NCBI GenBank assembly: GCA_947479185.1
Contig: CANJYY010000007.1
Span: forward strand, 1 to 19,303
Length of the DNA: 19,303 nt
Direction: 5' to 3'
From: Caulobacteraceae bacterium
GTDB lineage: Bacteria > Pseudomonadota > Alphaproteobacteria > Caulobacterales > Caulobacteraceae
Part shown: piece after piece, positions 6,785 to 13,734 of the stretch
Layout of the letters: each line of letters opens with the position of its first letter
Numbering within the stretch: the first letter of the stretch is position 1
The notes under the pieces: generated by a model
Databases searched by the model: none
Seen by the model: the letters and a program-made list of their open reading frames with translations, nothing else
Told to the model about the DNA's origin: nothing
Made by a program: the position numbers and the translations under genes

Positions 6785-7603
6785 ATGGCCGACGACTACA
6801 CCTTCCCCACGGGCGAGCTGATGAAGGGCAAGAAGGCCCTGATCACCGGGGTGGCGAACCACAATTCCATCGCCTGGGGCATCGCCTCGCAGCTGGCCGC
6901 CCAGGGCGCCGAGCTGGCCTTCGCCTACATGCCGGACATGGAAAAGCGAGTCCGGCCGCTGGGCGAAAGCATCGGGGTGAAGACCTTCGTGCCGATGGAA
7001 GTCACCGACGACGCCTCGATGGACGCCGCCTTCGCCCAGATCGAACGGGACATGGGCACGCTCGACGCCTTCCTCCACTCGATCGCCTTCGCCAACAAGG
7101 ACGAGCTCAAGGGCTCGTTCGTCGAGAACACCACCCGCGAGGGCTTCCTGCGGGCGATGAACATTTCGGCCTTCAGCTTCGTCGATACGGCCAAGCGCGC
7201 CGCCCGCCTGATGCCCAACGGCGGGTCGATGGTCACCATGACCTATCTCGGCGCCGAGCGGGTCATCCCCAACTACAACACCATGGGCGTTGCCAAGGCG
7301 GCGCTGGAAGCGGCGACCCGCTATATCGCCCGCGACCTCGGTCCCAAGGGCATCCGGGTCAACGCCATCTCGGCCGGGGCCATGCGCACCCTGTCGCTGG
7401 CCGGCATCTCCGGCGGCCGCGGCATGATCAGCCAGGGCCGCGCCTTCAGCGCCCTGAAGGAAGACACCTCGATGGAGGGCGTCGCCGGGGCCGCGCTGTG
7501 GCTGCTGTCGGACCTGGGTCGCTCGACCACCGGCGAGGTGGTCCACGTCGACGCCGGCTTCCACATGATCGGCCTGCCCGACGGCGAGCCCGCCGAGGGC
7601 TGA
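6785..7603 (+). CDS. fabI: NADH-dependent enoyl-ACP reductase FabI
   Basis: The 272-aa SDR-superfamily enzyme carries the FabI signature. The cofactor segment is ITGVANHNSIAWGIA (20-34). The active site is Tyr154-x9-Tyr164-x6-Lys171 in MTYLGAERVIPNYNTMGVAK, matching E. coli Tyr146, Tyr156 and Lys163. RVNAISAG and GEVVHVDAGFH are also present. It reduces trans-2-enoyl-ACP to acyl-ACP in the last step of each elongation cycle and belongs to the triclosan/isoniazid target family. Two positions differ from E. coli: Ala101 in HSIAFA stands where E. coli has Gly93, and SAGAMRTL replaces SAGPIRTL before the substrate loop. AAGGAA 7 nt before the ATG is a good ribosome binding site. fabI lies downstream of fabAB but is separated from them by the repeat pair, so it may have its own promoter. 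It ends 7 nt from the end of the convergent tetR gene. Confidence 0.95.
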   Translation: MADDYTFPTGELMKGKKALITGVANHNSIAWGIASQLAAQGAELAFAYMPDMEKRVRPLGESIGVKTFVPMEVTDDASMDAAFAQIERDMGTLDAFLHSIAFANKDELKGSFVENTTREGFLRAMNISAFSFVDTAKRAARLMPNGGSMVTMTYLGAERVIPNYNTMGVAKAALEAATRYIARDLGPKGIRVNAISAGAMRTLSLAGISGGRGMISQGRAFSALKEDTSMEGVAGAALWLLSDLGRSTTGEVVHVDAGFHMIGLPDGEPAEG

Positions 7604-7610
7604 CGCGCCT

Positions 7611-8216
7611 TCAGGCTCCGTAGGCCCGCATGAAGATGCGGGCCGCCTCGGTCGCCGAGGCCTCGATATCGTCGTCGGTCATGTCCGGGGCGAGGTTGAG
7701 CAACGCCTTGGTCTGGCGGTGGCCCAGCACCATGCCGCCGAAGAACTCGGCCGCCTGCAGCGGATTGTGCACGATCAGCCTGCCGGCGCGGGTTTCGAGC
7801 TCCAGAAACTCCGCCAACTGGGCCCGTGAGTGCTTCGGGCCGGCCTCGAACACCTCACGCGCAAGGTCCGGCATGGCTCCGGCGCTCTGGATGGTCACCC
7901 GCATCAGCGCGTAGTTCTTGTTGTTGACCACGCTCAGCAGGGTGCGGGCATAGGCCTTCAGCGTTTCCTCGGGCCGTTGTTCGGCGCCGGCCTCGCGCAG
8001 CGGCGCGGTGATCGTCGCCACCCGGCGCTCGACCAGCGCCCGGACCAACTCGGCCTTCGAGCCATAGTGGTTATAGACGGTCTGTTTCGAGACCTTTGCC
8101 CGGCGGGCGATTTCCTCCATCGGGGCCGCGAGGCCGCGCTCGCCCAGCACGTCGGAGGCGGCGTCGAGGATCGCTTCACTCTTGGCGGCGTCGATCTGTC
8201 CGACCAGCCGGGGCAT
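7611..8216 (-). CDS. TetR-family transcriptional repressor of the efflux operon
   Basis: The 201-aa protein has an N-terminal TetR helix-turn-helix: AAKSEAILDAASDVLGERGL, then MEEIARRAKVSKQTVYNHYGSKAELV (about residues 33-58), with the typical recognition-helix signature KQTVYNHYGSK. The C-terminal part is a variable ligand-binding and dimerisation domain (residues 70-201) of AefR-like appearance. Its ATG overlaps the stop of the MFS pump gene (TGATG), implying translational coupling and membership of the adaptor-pump-regulator operon. The family normally represses its own operon and is released when a pump substrate binds. The candidate site is the perfect inverted repeat upstream of the adaptor gene (11022-11039). 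The ligand cannot be read from the sequence. Confidence 0.9.
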   Translation of the reverse strand: MPRLVGQIDAAKSEAILDAASDVLGERGLAAPMEEIARRAKVSKQTVYNHYGSKAELVRALVERRVATITAPLREAGAEQRPEETLKAYARTLLSVVNNKNYALMRVTIQSAGAMPDLAREVFEAGPKHSRAQLAEFLELETRAGRLIVHNPLQAAEFFGGMVLGHRQTKALLNLAPDMTDDDIEASATEAARIFMRAYGA

Positions 8217-9823
8217 CAGTGGGCGTCCTCGGTCATGGACCGCCCGCCCGGCGCCGTCTTGCCGGGCTTGGCCAGCAGGGCGAGGAAGGCGGCGAGCAGC
8301 GCGCAGACGGCCATGAAGGCGAAGGCGTCGCCAAAGGCCAGGATCTGGGCCTTCTGCGCGATCATGTAGTGCATCGCCTTGTAGGCGGCGCCGTCCGGGT
8401 CGCTTACGCCCAGTTGCTGGAAGCGCGCGGTCAGGCCGGCCAGCATGGCCTGGCCCTCGACGCTGCCCCGGTCCATGCGCGAGACCATGTCGTTCATGTG
8501 CACCGCGCTCTGGGTGGTCAGGTTGCTGGCGATCACCGCCATGCCGATGGCGCCGGCGGTGTTGCGCGACAGGTTCAGCAGGCCCGAGGCGTCCTTGATC
8601 AGATGCAGCGGCAGGGTGCTCATGGTCATCTGGGTCGAGGCGATCATCGCCGTCATCACCCCCACGCCGCGGAACGCCTGGACAGCGGCGAACTCGACAA
8701 AGCCCCACTCGCCGTTCAGGTCATGGCCCAGCCACATGCCCCAGGCGACCATGCCGTAGCCGATGAAGATCGGAATGCGCGGATCCACCTGGCGCACCCA
8801 GCGTCCCGCCAGCGGCCCGGTGATGAACATCGCGATGCCGGAGACCAGCATGGTGGTGCCGACCTCGGAGGCGGAGAACCCGCGCACCCGGCCCAGATAA
8901 AGGGGCAGCAGGAAGGTCCCGCCATAGAGGGCCAGGCCCGACGTCGCGCCCATCACCAGCCCCAGGCTGAAGTTCCGGTCGGCCAGGGCCTTCAGCTGGA
9001 TGATCGGCTGGAAATAGGTCAGCTGCCGCCAGACGAACACCACGCCGGTCACTGTCGCCAGCACCGTCAGCCACAGGATAGTGTCGTCCTGGAACCAGTT
9101 GTCCTTGGCCCCCTCCTCGACGACGTACTGCATGCTCATCAGGAACACGGCCATCATCACCAGGCCGAACCAGTCGAAATTGTGCGCCAGGCGCTTGTCG
9201 CCCTTGTCGAAATTGCCGTAGCGGCCGACGAGGAACAGGCTGAGCAGGCCCGGTCCGACGTTGATGAAGAACAGCCAGCGCCAGTTGAGCCAGTCGGTCA
9301 GGTGTCCGCCAAGGGTCGGCCCGACCGTCGGGGCCAGGGTCACAATCATGCCGGTGACGACGTTGGCGGTGACCCGGCGCTCGGGCGGGAAGGCGCTGAA
9401 GGCCGTGGCGAACACGGTCGGCACCATGGCTCCGCCGATGAACCCCTGCAGGGCGCGGCAGGCGATCATCATGTCGATGTTGGTCGACAGGCCGGCCAGA
9501 ATGCTCATCACCAGAAAGCCGGCGCAGCTGGCCATGAACACCTTCTGGGTGCCCCACAGCCGGGCCAGATAGGCCGACAGCGGGATCATCACGACTTCAG
9601 GGATCAGGTAGGCGGTCTGGATCCAGCTGACCTGGTCGGCGCTGGCCTCGACCCCGGCCTGGATCTGCGGCAGGGAGGCGGCGACGATCTGGATATCGAG
9701 AATGGCCATGAACTGGCCGATCGCCATCCCGCCGAAGCCAAGGAACAGCATCGTCCAGTTGACCGCCGGAGCCGCCGCCGGAGCGGGAGGGGTGGCCGGA
9801 CCTGCGAGGGTCGCGGTGGTCAT
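8216..9823 (-). CDS. MFS drug efflux pump, EmrB/QacA (DHA2, 14-TM) family
   Basis: The 535-aa inner-membrane protein has about 14 hydrophobic helices and clear DHA2 motifs: FMAILDIQIVAASLPQIQ in the first helix, WIQTAYLIPEVVMIPLSAYL, RALQGFIGGAMVP, and the antiporter-type motif C region TLAPTVGPTLGGHLTDWLNW followed by RWLFFINVGPG. These identify a proton-driven multidrug exporter that works with a periplasmic adaptor, here encoded immediately upstream (4-nt gap between the adaptor stop and this ATG). The last residues overlap the tetR start by 1 nt. No outer-membrane factor gene is in the window, so a TolC/NodT-type channel encoded elsewhere would be needed. An EmrB-like name is fair at family level; the substrate is unknown. 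Confidence 0.92.
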   Translation of the reverse strand: MTTATLAGPATPPAPAAAPAVNWTMLFLGFGGMAIGQFMAILDIQIVAASLPQIQAGVEASADQVSWIQTAYLIPEVVMIPLSAYLARLWGTQKVFMASCAGFLVMSILAGLSTNIDMMIACRALQGFIGGAMVPTVFATAFSAFPPERRVTANVVTGMIVTLAPTVGPTLGGHLTDWLNWRWLFFINVGPGLLSLFLVGRYGNFDKGDKRLAHNFDWFGLVMMAVFLMSMQYVVEEGAKDNWFQDDTILWLTVLATVTGVVFVWRQLTYFQPIIQLKALADRNFSLGLVMGATSGLALYGGTFLLPLYLGRVRGFSASEVGTTMLVSGIAMFITGPLAGRWVRQVDPRIPIFIGYGMVAWGMWLGHDLNGEWGFVEFAAVQAFRGVGVMTAMIASTQMTMSTLPLHLIKDASGLLNLSRNTAGAIGMAVIASNLTTQSAVHMNDMVSRMDRGSVEGQAMLAGLTARFQQLGVSDPDGAAYKAMHYMIAQKAQILAFGDAFAFMAVCALLAAFLALLAKPGKTAPGGRSMTEDAH

Positions 9824-9827
9824 GGCG

Positions 9828-10934
9828 TCAGCGCGACTCGCCGGTGCGGGCCACCCGGGTGGGGGCCTGGCCCGACTCGGCGAAGCTCTGTCCGGTCTTA
9901 CCGCGCACGTCGACCTTGACCTCGACCGACAGGCCGGGCCGCAGGGCGGTGGACAGCGGCTCGCCGGCGTCGACGGCGATGCGCACGGGCACGCGCTGGG
10001 CGATCTTGGTGAAGTTGCCCACGGCGTTCTCCACCGGGATCAGCGCGAACTCGGCGCCGGTCGCCGGGGCGAAGCTCTCGACGCGGCCCCGGATCGTTCG
10101 GCTGCCGAAGGCGTCGGCGCGAATTTCCACCGGCTGGCCGACGCGCAGCCGCGACAGCTGGGTTTCCTTGAAGTTGGCGACGATGAAGCCCTTGCCCAGC
10201 GGCACCACGCTCATCAGCGTGACGCCCGGCTGGACCAGCTGGCCGGGGCGCACCGAACGGGCGCCGACGACCCCGGCGGCCGGGGCGCGGATCACCGTGC
10301 GGTCGAGATCGATACGGGCCTGTTCCACGGCGGCGCGGGCCGCGGCCACCTGGGCGATGGTCTGGGCCCGGGCCGAGCCGAGCGACTCGGCGGTGCGGCG
10401 TTCGGCTTCAAGCGCGGCCTGGGCCTGGGCGACCGAGGCCGCGGACTGGGCGGCTCCGGCGCGGACGGTGGTCAGCTTCTGGTCTGAAACCCAGCCCTTG
10501 GCGGCGAGGTCGCCGTAGCGCTTGAGGTCGGCGTCCATGCGGCCGGCGTCGGCCTTGGCGCTGGCCACGCCGGCGGCGCGCTGGGCGATCATCGCCTGTT
10601 CGAGAGCGGCCTTGTCGTCGACGGCGCCGACGGCGGCCTCCAGCGCGTTGGCGTTGGCGATGGCCTGGTCGAGCCGGGCCTGGAAGGAGGTGGGATCAAT
10701 GCGGGCGACCACCTGGCCGGCCTCGACATGCTGGTTGTCGGTCACCAGAACCTCGACGACATAGCCAGCCACCTGCGGACTGACCTGCACGGTGTCGGCC
10801 TGGACGAAGGCATTGTCGGTCTTCTCGAAGGCCTGCTTGTCGGCCCACCAGAAGCCGGCGCCGACAACGATGGCCAGGGCGGCGGCGCCGCCGGCGATAA
10901 GGGGAACCAGACGGTTCCTGGGAATGGACGGCAT
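9828..10934 (-). CDS. Periplasmic adaptor (EmrA/HlyD membrane fusion protein)
   Basis: The 368-aa protein has one N-terminal membrane anchor (about residues 9-31, LVPLIAGGAAALAIVVGAGFWW). Next comes the EmrA-type start of the periplasmic domain, EKTDNAFVQADTVQVSPQVAG, and the lipoyl/barrel half-motif VTDNQHVEAGQVVARIDP. A long Ala/Gln/Arg-rich alpha-helical hairpin spans about 80-215, then the second half-motif DRTVIRAPAAGVVGARSVRPG and a beta-barrel segment (GQPVEIRADAFG). It bridges the inner-membrane pump to an outer-membrane channel. I chose ATG 10934 because it gives the canonical N-terminus and has a GGGG sequence 6-9 nt upstream; an in-frame ATG at 11039 would put the operator inside the gene. 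It is the first gene of the operon with the pump and TetR repressor. Confidence 0.92.
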   Translation of the reverse strand: MPSIPRNRLVPLIAGGAAALAIVVGAGFWWADKQAFEKTDNAFVQADTVQVSPQVAGYVVEVLVTDNQHVEAGQVVARIDPTSFQARLDQAIANANALEAAVGAVDDKAALEQAMIAQRAAGVASAKADAGRMDADLKRYGDLAAKGWVSDQKLTTVRAGAAQSAASVAQAQAALEAERRTAESLGSARAQTIAQVAAARAAVEQARIDLDRTVIRAPAAGVVGARSVRPGQLVQPGVTLMSVVPLGKGFIVANFKETQLSRLRVGQPVEIRADAFGSRTIRGRVESFAPATGAEFALIPVENAVGNFTKIAQRVPVRIAVDAGEPLSTALRPGLSVEVKVDVRGKTGQSFAESGQAPTRVARTGESR

Positions 10935-10949
10935 CGTCAGCCCCTGACG
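10935..10949. promoter_or_regulatory. Perfect palindrome abutting the adaptor start codon
   Basis: CGTCAG-CCC-CTGACG (10935-10940, 10941-10943, 10944-10949) ends directly at the ATG of the adaptor gene. In the minus-strand transcript this is CGTCAG-GGG-CTGACG with the purine-rich ribosome binding site in and around the 3-nt loop. It could be a protein-binding site or an RNA hairpin that controls translation. Confidence 0.4.
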
Positions 10950-11017
10950 TACACGGTTGAATGGCTCTCGCCGCTCCGGATGCTGGCGATAGCCGCACCC
11001 CTTGCGCCGGGCAAGGG

Positions 11018-11046
11018 TAAAATGGACGCAACCGTCCATAAATCAA
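11018..11046 (-). promoter_or_regulatory. Candidate TetR operator overlapping the efflux promoter
   Basis: ATGGACG (11022-11028), spacer CAAC (11029-11032), CGTCCAT (11033-11039) is a perfect 18-bp inverted repeat, the size typical of TetR-family operators. On the minus strand it is preceded by TTGATT (11046-11041), a fair -35 box. The corresponding -10 region (CATTTT or ATTTTA within 11024-11018) is a weak match but lies at 16-17 nt spacing, so the palindrome would occupy the promoter spacer. The site lies 88 nt upstream of the adaptor start and 59 nt upstream of the divergent gene. The palindrome is seen directly; assignment to this repressor is inference. Confidence 0.55.
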
Positions 11047-11097
11047 GTGGCGCGCCGCGCTTTCGTCGGACGGCGTGTCGCTGTAAACCAGCGGGCG

Positions 11098-11580
11098 ATG
11101 ACCGATGCCTCGTCCACGCCGCCGGCCTTGCGCTGGGTCGCCCTGTTCCTCGCCGCCTGCGCGGTGCTGGGGCTGTTCCTCGGATTCCGCGACCAGATCC
11201 ACAAGAATCCGCCGGGCTGGTATACCGGCGCCGAACAGGTCGCCACGCCGCTGACGACGCCCGCCGATGGCGCGCGGGAGGCGGTGCCGTTCGATCCCGA
11301 TGCCCCTAAGACAACGACCGCGCCGGGCTCACCGACTCCGGCCGCGAAACCTCCCGCCGAAAAGCCCGACGAACCGGCCGAGGGCGCGCCGACCGACGCC
11401 GTCGCGGCGACCGAGACGCCGGCTGCCAAGGCCGTTGCCCCGCCGGTCCTGACGCCGCCGCCGGCGCCCAAGCTCAAGCCGGCCGCGCCGACGTCGAAAG
11501 CCGCTCCCTCCGGCGACCCGGTCGGCGACATCCTGGAAGGCCAGAAATCGTCCGAAACCCCCGCTGCGGTGCCCTACTAG
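11098..11580 (+). CDS. Unrecognised membrane-anchored Pro/Ala-rich protein
   Basis: The 160-aa protein has one predicted membrane helix near the N-terminus (residues 12-30, RWVALFLAACAVLGLFLGF). A short conserved-looking segment follows (RDQIHKNPPGWYTGAEQVATPL, about 31-52), then roughly 80 residues rich in Pro, Ala, Thr, Lys and Glu, likely an unstructured periplasmic spacer. The C-terminus has a small motif, GDPVGDILEGQKSSETPAAVPY. I do not recognise a family. The stop (TAG) is only 3 nt before the ATG of the UbiH-type hydroxylase, so the two are almost certainly co-translated. It could be a membrane tether or scaffold for that enzyme, but nothing in the sequence proves it. The start at ATG 11098 is chosen because upstream codons would add a basic segment running through the efflux operator. 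Confidence 0.72.
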   Translation: MTDASSTPPALRWVALFLAACAVLGLFLGFRDQIHKNPPGWYTGAEQVATPLTTPADGAREAVPFDPDAPKTTTAPGSPTPAAKPPAEKPDEPAEGAPTDAVAATETPAAKAVAPPVLTPPPAPKLKPAAPTSKAAPSGDPVGDILEGQKSSETPAAVPY

Positions 11581-11583
11581 ATC

Positions 11584-12834
11584 ATGGCCAGATTTGACGC
11601 CGACGTGATCATCGCTGGAGCCGGCATGGCCGGCGCCACGCTCGCCCTCGCGCTCAAGAGCGGCGGCATCGAGCCGCTGCTGATCGATCCGATGCCGTTC
11701 GACACCCAGCTGGAGCCGACCTTCGACGGCCGCTCCAGCGCCATCGCCTTTTCCTGCTTCCGCCAGTGGCGAACCCTCGGCCTGGCCCCTCTTCTGGAGC
11801 CCTATGCCGAGCGGATGAACGAGATCCTCGTCACCGACGGCCGCAGTCCGGGCGCGGCCTCGCCGGCCCAGACGCCCTTCTTCCTGCATTTCGACGCCGG
11901 TGAGATCGCCGACCGCGTCGAGGGCGAGCCGCTCGGCTACATGCTGGAGAACCGCCGCACCCGCGCGGCCCTGGCCGAAGGCCTCACGGCGGCGGGCATC
12001 CCGGTGCTGGCGCCCGAGCGGGTGGCGTCGGTGTCGGTCAAGCCGGCCTATGCCGAGGTGACCCTGGCCAGCGGCAGGGTCCTGACCGCCCCGCTGGTCG
12101 TCGGCGCCGAGGGGCGCGGCTCGACCGTGCGCAAGGCGGCCGGCATCGATGTGACCGGCTGGGACTACCCCCAGACCGGCGTGGTCTGCACCGTCAAGCT
12201 GCAGCACGGCCACGGCGGCGTGGCCCACGAATACTTCCTGCCCGGCGGCCCGTTCGCCATCCTGCCGCTGACCGAGGACCGGGCCAGCCTGGTCTGGACC
12301 GAGAAGCGCAGCCGCGCCGACGCCCTCAAGGCCGCCAGTCCCGAGGCTTTCAACGCCCATCTGGTGCGCCGCTTCGGCGACTTCCTCGGCGATATCGAGG
12401 TGATGGGGCCGGTGTTCACCTACCCGCTGTCGATCGCCATCGCCGAAAAGCTCTGCGCCCCGCGCATCGCCCTGCTGGGCGACGCGGCGCACGGGGTGCA
12501 CCCGATCGCCGGCCAGGGCCTGAACCTGGGTCTCAAGGGCGCGGCGGCGCTGGCCCAGGTGATCGTCGAGGCCTCGCGGCTGGGCGAGGACATCGGCGCC
12601 GAAGCGGTGCTGGAGCGCTATGCGGCCTGGCGGCGGTTCGACACCAACACCCTGGCGGCGGGCATGGACGCCTTCGTCTGGCTGTTCTCGAACGACAACC
12701 CGCTGATCCGGCTGGCCCGCGGCATCGGCATGACGGCCGTCAACACCATCGGCCCGGCCCGGCGCTTCTTCATGCACGAGGCCGGCGGCGCGGTCGGGGA
12801 TCTGCCGCGGCTGCTGCGGGGGCAGGCTCTTTAG
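11584..12834 (+). CDS. UbiH/UbiF/COQ6-family FAD-dependent monooxygenase
   Basis: The 416-aa flavoprotein hydroxylase has the FAD Rossmann loop VIIAGAGMAGATLALAL (GxGxxG at 12-17), the conserved arginine region FDGRSSAIAFS (47-57), the DG-motif position (LVVGAEGRGSTVRKAAGI, 171-188) and the second FAD motif LLGDAAHGVHPIAGQGLNLG (297-316). The HPIAGQGLNLGL form is typical of the ubiquinone hydroxylases UbiH, UbiF, UbiI, UbiL and COQ6, which add ring hydroxyls during ubiquinone synthesis at the inner membrane. Which ring position it hydroxylates cannot be decided here. The central motif reads GAEG where the family usually has GADG. It is translationally coupled to the upstream membrane-anchored protein and convergent with the Trm112-like gene (24-nt gap, weak TTAGGG/CCCTAA hairpin at 12831-12855). 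Confidence 0.9.
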   Translation: MARFDADVIIAGAGMAGATLALALKSGGIEPLLIDPMPFDTQLEPTFDGRSSAIAFSCFRQWRTLGLAPLLEPYAERMNEILVTDGRSPGAASPAQTPFFLHFDAGEIADRVEGEPLGYMLENRRTRAALAEGLTAAGIPVLAPERVASVSVKPAYAEVTLASGRVLTAPLVVGAEGRGSTVRKAAGIDVTGWDYPQTGVVCTVKLQHGHGGVAHEYFLPGGPFAILPLTEDRASLVWTEKRSRADALKAASPEAFNAHLVRRFGDFLGDIEVMGPVFTYPLSIAIAEKLCAPRIALLGDAAHGVHPIAGQGLNLGLKGAAALAQVIVEASRLGEDIGAEAVLERYAAWRRFDTNTLAAGMDAFVWLFSNDNPLIRLARGIGMTAVNTIGPARRFFMHEAGGAVGDLPRLLRGQAL

Positions 12835-12858
12835 GGACCAGGGTCTAGCCCCTAACCC

Positions 12859-13059
12859 CTACTCCTCCAGCGTCCGCGCCTCTTCCGGCAACATGATCGG
12901 CACGCCGTCGCGGATCGGATAGGCCAGCTTGGCCGCCTTGCTGACGAGTTCGCCCTTCGCCCGGTCATAGGTCAGGGGCGTGCGGGTTACCGGACAGATC
13001 AGAACCTCCAGCAGGCGGGGATCGACGTCGGTGACGAGGGGGGCGGCGGCTTCGGTCAT
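12859..13059 (-). CDS. Trm112-like / UPF0434 small protein
   Basis: The 66-aa protein has the Trm112/YcaR pattern: [51 protein letters not shown]. The LLEVLxCPxxxxPLxY start and [17 protein letters not shown] end are near-universal in this small family. Only one cysteine (Cys23) of the ancestral zinc ribbon remains. Eukaryotic Trm112 activates methyltransferases of the translation apparatus; the bacterial proteins have no firm role. ATG 13059 fits the usual length; an upstream ATG at 13095 would overlap the preceding gene. It is the last gene of a leftward group, with only 10 nt between the Lon-domain gene stop (13070) and this start. Confidence 0.88.
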   Translation of the reverse strand: MTEAAAPLVTDVDPRLLEVLICPVTRTPLTYDRAKGELVSKAAKLAYPIRDGVPIMLPEEARTLEE

Positions 13060-13069
13060 GCTTCGGCTT

Positions 13070-13723
13070 CTACTGGATCGAACGGGGTTCGTCATCGCCG
13101 CCGGCGCTGTCGATTTCCAGCAGGGCGATCAAGGCCTCGGCCCGGTCGGCGAGGGTCACCGCCTCGAGCAGAGCCTGTTTCTCGGCGGGGTCGAACGGCA
13201 GGCCCATGGCCAGGCTGTTGACCAGCGCGCCGGACGGGGCCTGGCCGGCGGTGTCCCAGTCGATGCCCAGGCCCCTGTGGTCGAGATAGCGCCCCAGCGC
13301 AGCAAGGAAGCGGGGCTTGTCGATGTCCGTCAGGGCCGCATCCGGCCGCAGGTCGTCCTCGAACGGGGCGAACCGGGCGCGCACCTGGCGATAGGGCGTG
13401 GCCACCGGCAGTTCGTCGCCCAGCTCGAACCGGCAGACCCCGGTCAGACTGATCATGTAGCGGCCGTCGGGGGTCTCGGCGAAGCTGGTGATCTTGCCGA
13501 CGCAGCCGATCGGGGCCAGCGCCGGGCGCTCCGGATCGCCGCCGCGCGCCTGGACCATGCCGATCAGCCGGTCCCCGGCCATGGCGTCGTCGATCATGTT
13601 GAGATAGCGCGGCTCGAAGATGTTCAGCGGCAACAGGCCGCCGGGCAGCAGCAGCGCCCCGCTCAACGGAAACACGGGAATGGCCTGGGGCAGGTCGACC
13701 GCCTTACGATAACCCGTGACCAT
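13070..13723 (-). CDS. Stand-alone Lon N-terminal (substrate-binding) domain protein
   Basis: The 217-aa cytosolic protein consists only of a Lon substrate-binding domain. It starts [35 protein letters not shown] (14-48), the hallmark of this domain, followed by [25 protein letters not shown] and a helical C-terminal half ending in ALIALLEID. The AAA+ ATPase and Ser-Lys protease parts of Lon are absent, and the length matches the known family of single-domain Lon-N proteins rather than a truncation. Its function is not established; an adaptor or substrate-recognition role is the usual guess. AGGGA precedes the ATG at a good distance. It starts 11 nt after the stop of cnoX, so the two genes form an operon. 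Confidence 0.92.
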   Translation of the reverse strand: MVTGYRKAVDLPQAIPVFPLSGALLLPGGLLPLNIFEPRYLNMIDDAMAGDRLIGMVQARGGDPERPALAPIGCVGKITSFAETPDGRYMISLTGVCRFELGDELPVATPYRQVRARFAPFEDDLRPDAALTDIDKPRFLAALGRYLDHRGLGIDWDTAGQAPSGALVNSLAMGLPFDPAEKQALLEAVTLADRAEALIALLEIDSAGGDDEPRSIQ

Positions 13724-13734
13724 GACCGTCTTCC

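Noticed and set aside
8096-9919. A 607-codon open frame on the plus strand opposite the tetR and MFS genes
   Set aside because: The protein is a low-complexity mix of His, Arg, Gly, Gln and Asp with no family resemblance. It mirrors the codon bias of real genes on the other strand, which are clear TetR and DHA2 proteins.
11098-11160. Lipobox-like LAAC at residues 18-21 of the Pro/Ala-rich protein
   Set aside because: The hydrophobic stretch continues well past the cysteine (AVLGLFLGF), which fits an uncleaved membrane anchor better than a lipoprotein signal.
11329-12777. A 482-codon open frame on the minus strand opposite the UbiH-type gene
   Set aside because: It covers a clear UbiH-family gene and the composition is typical of antisense frames in very GC-rich DNA.
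12831-12855. Terminator between the UbiH-type gene and the Trm112-like gene
   Set aside because: TTAGGG/CCCTAA can pair across a 13-nt loop, but the stem is short, overlaps the stop codon, and has no T-run.
13070-13723. Truncated or decayed lon protease gene
   Set aside because: The protein has the normal length, start and end of the known stand-alone Lon-N family, and no ATPase or protease remnants follow it.
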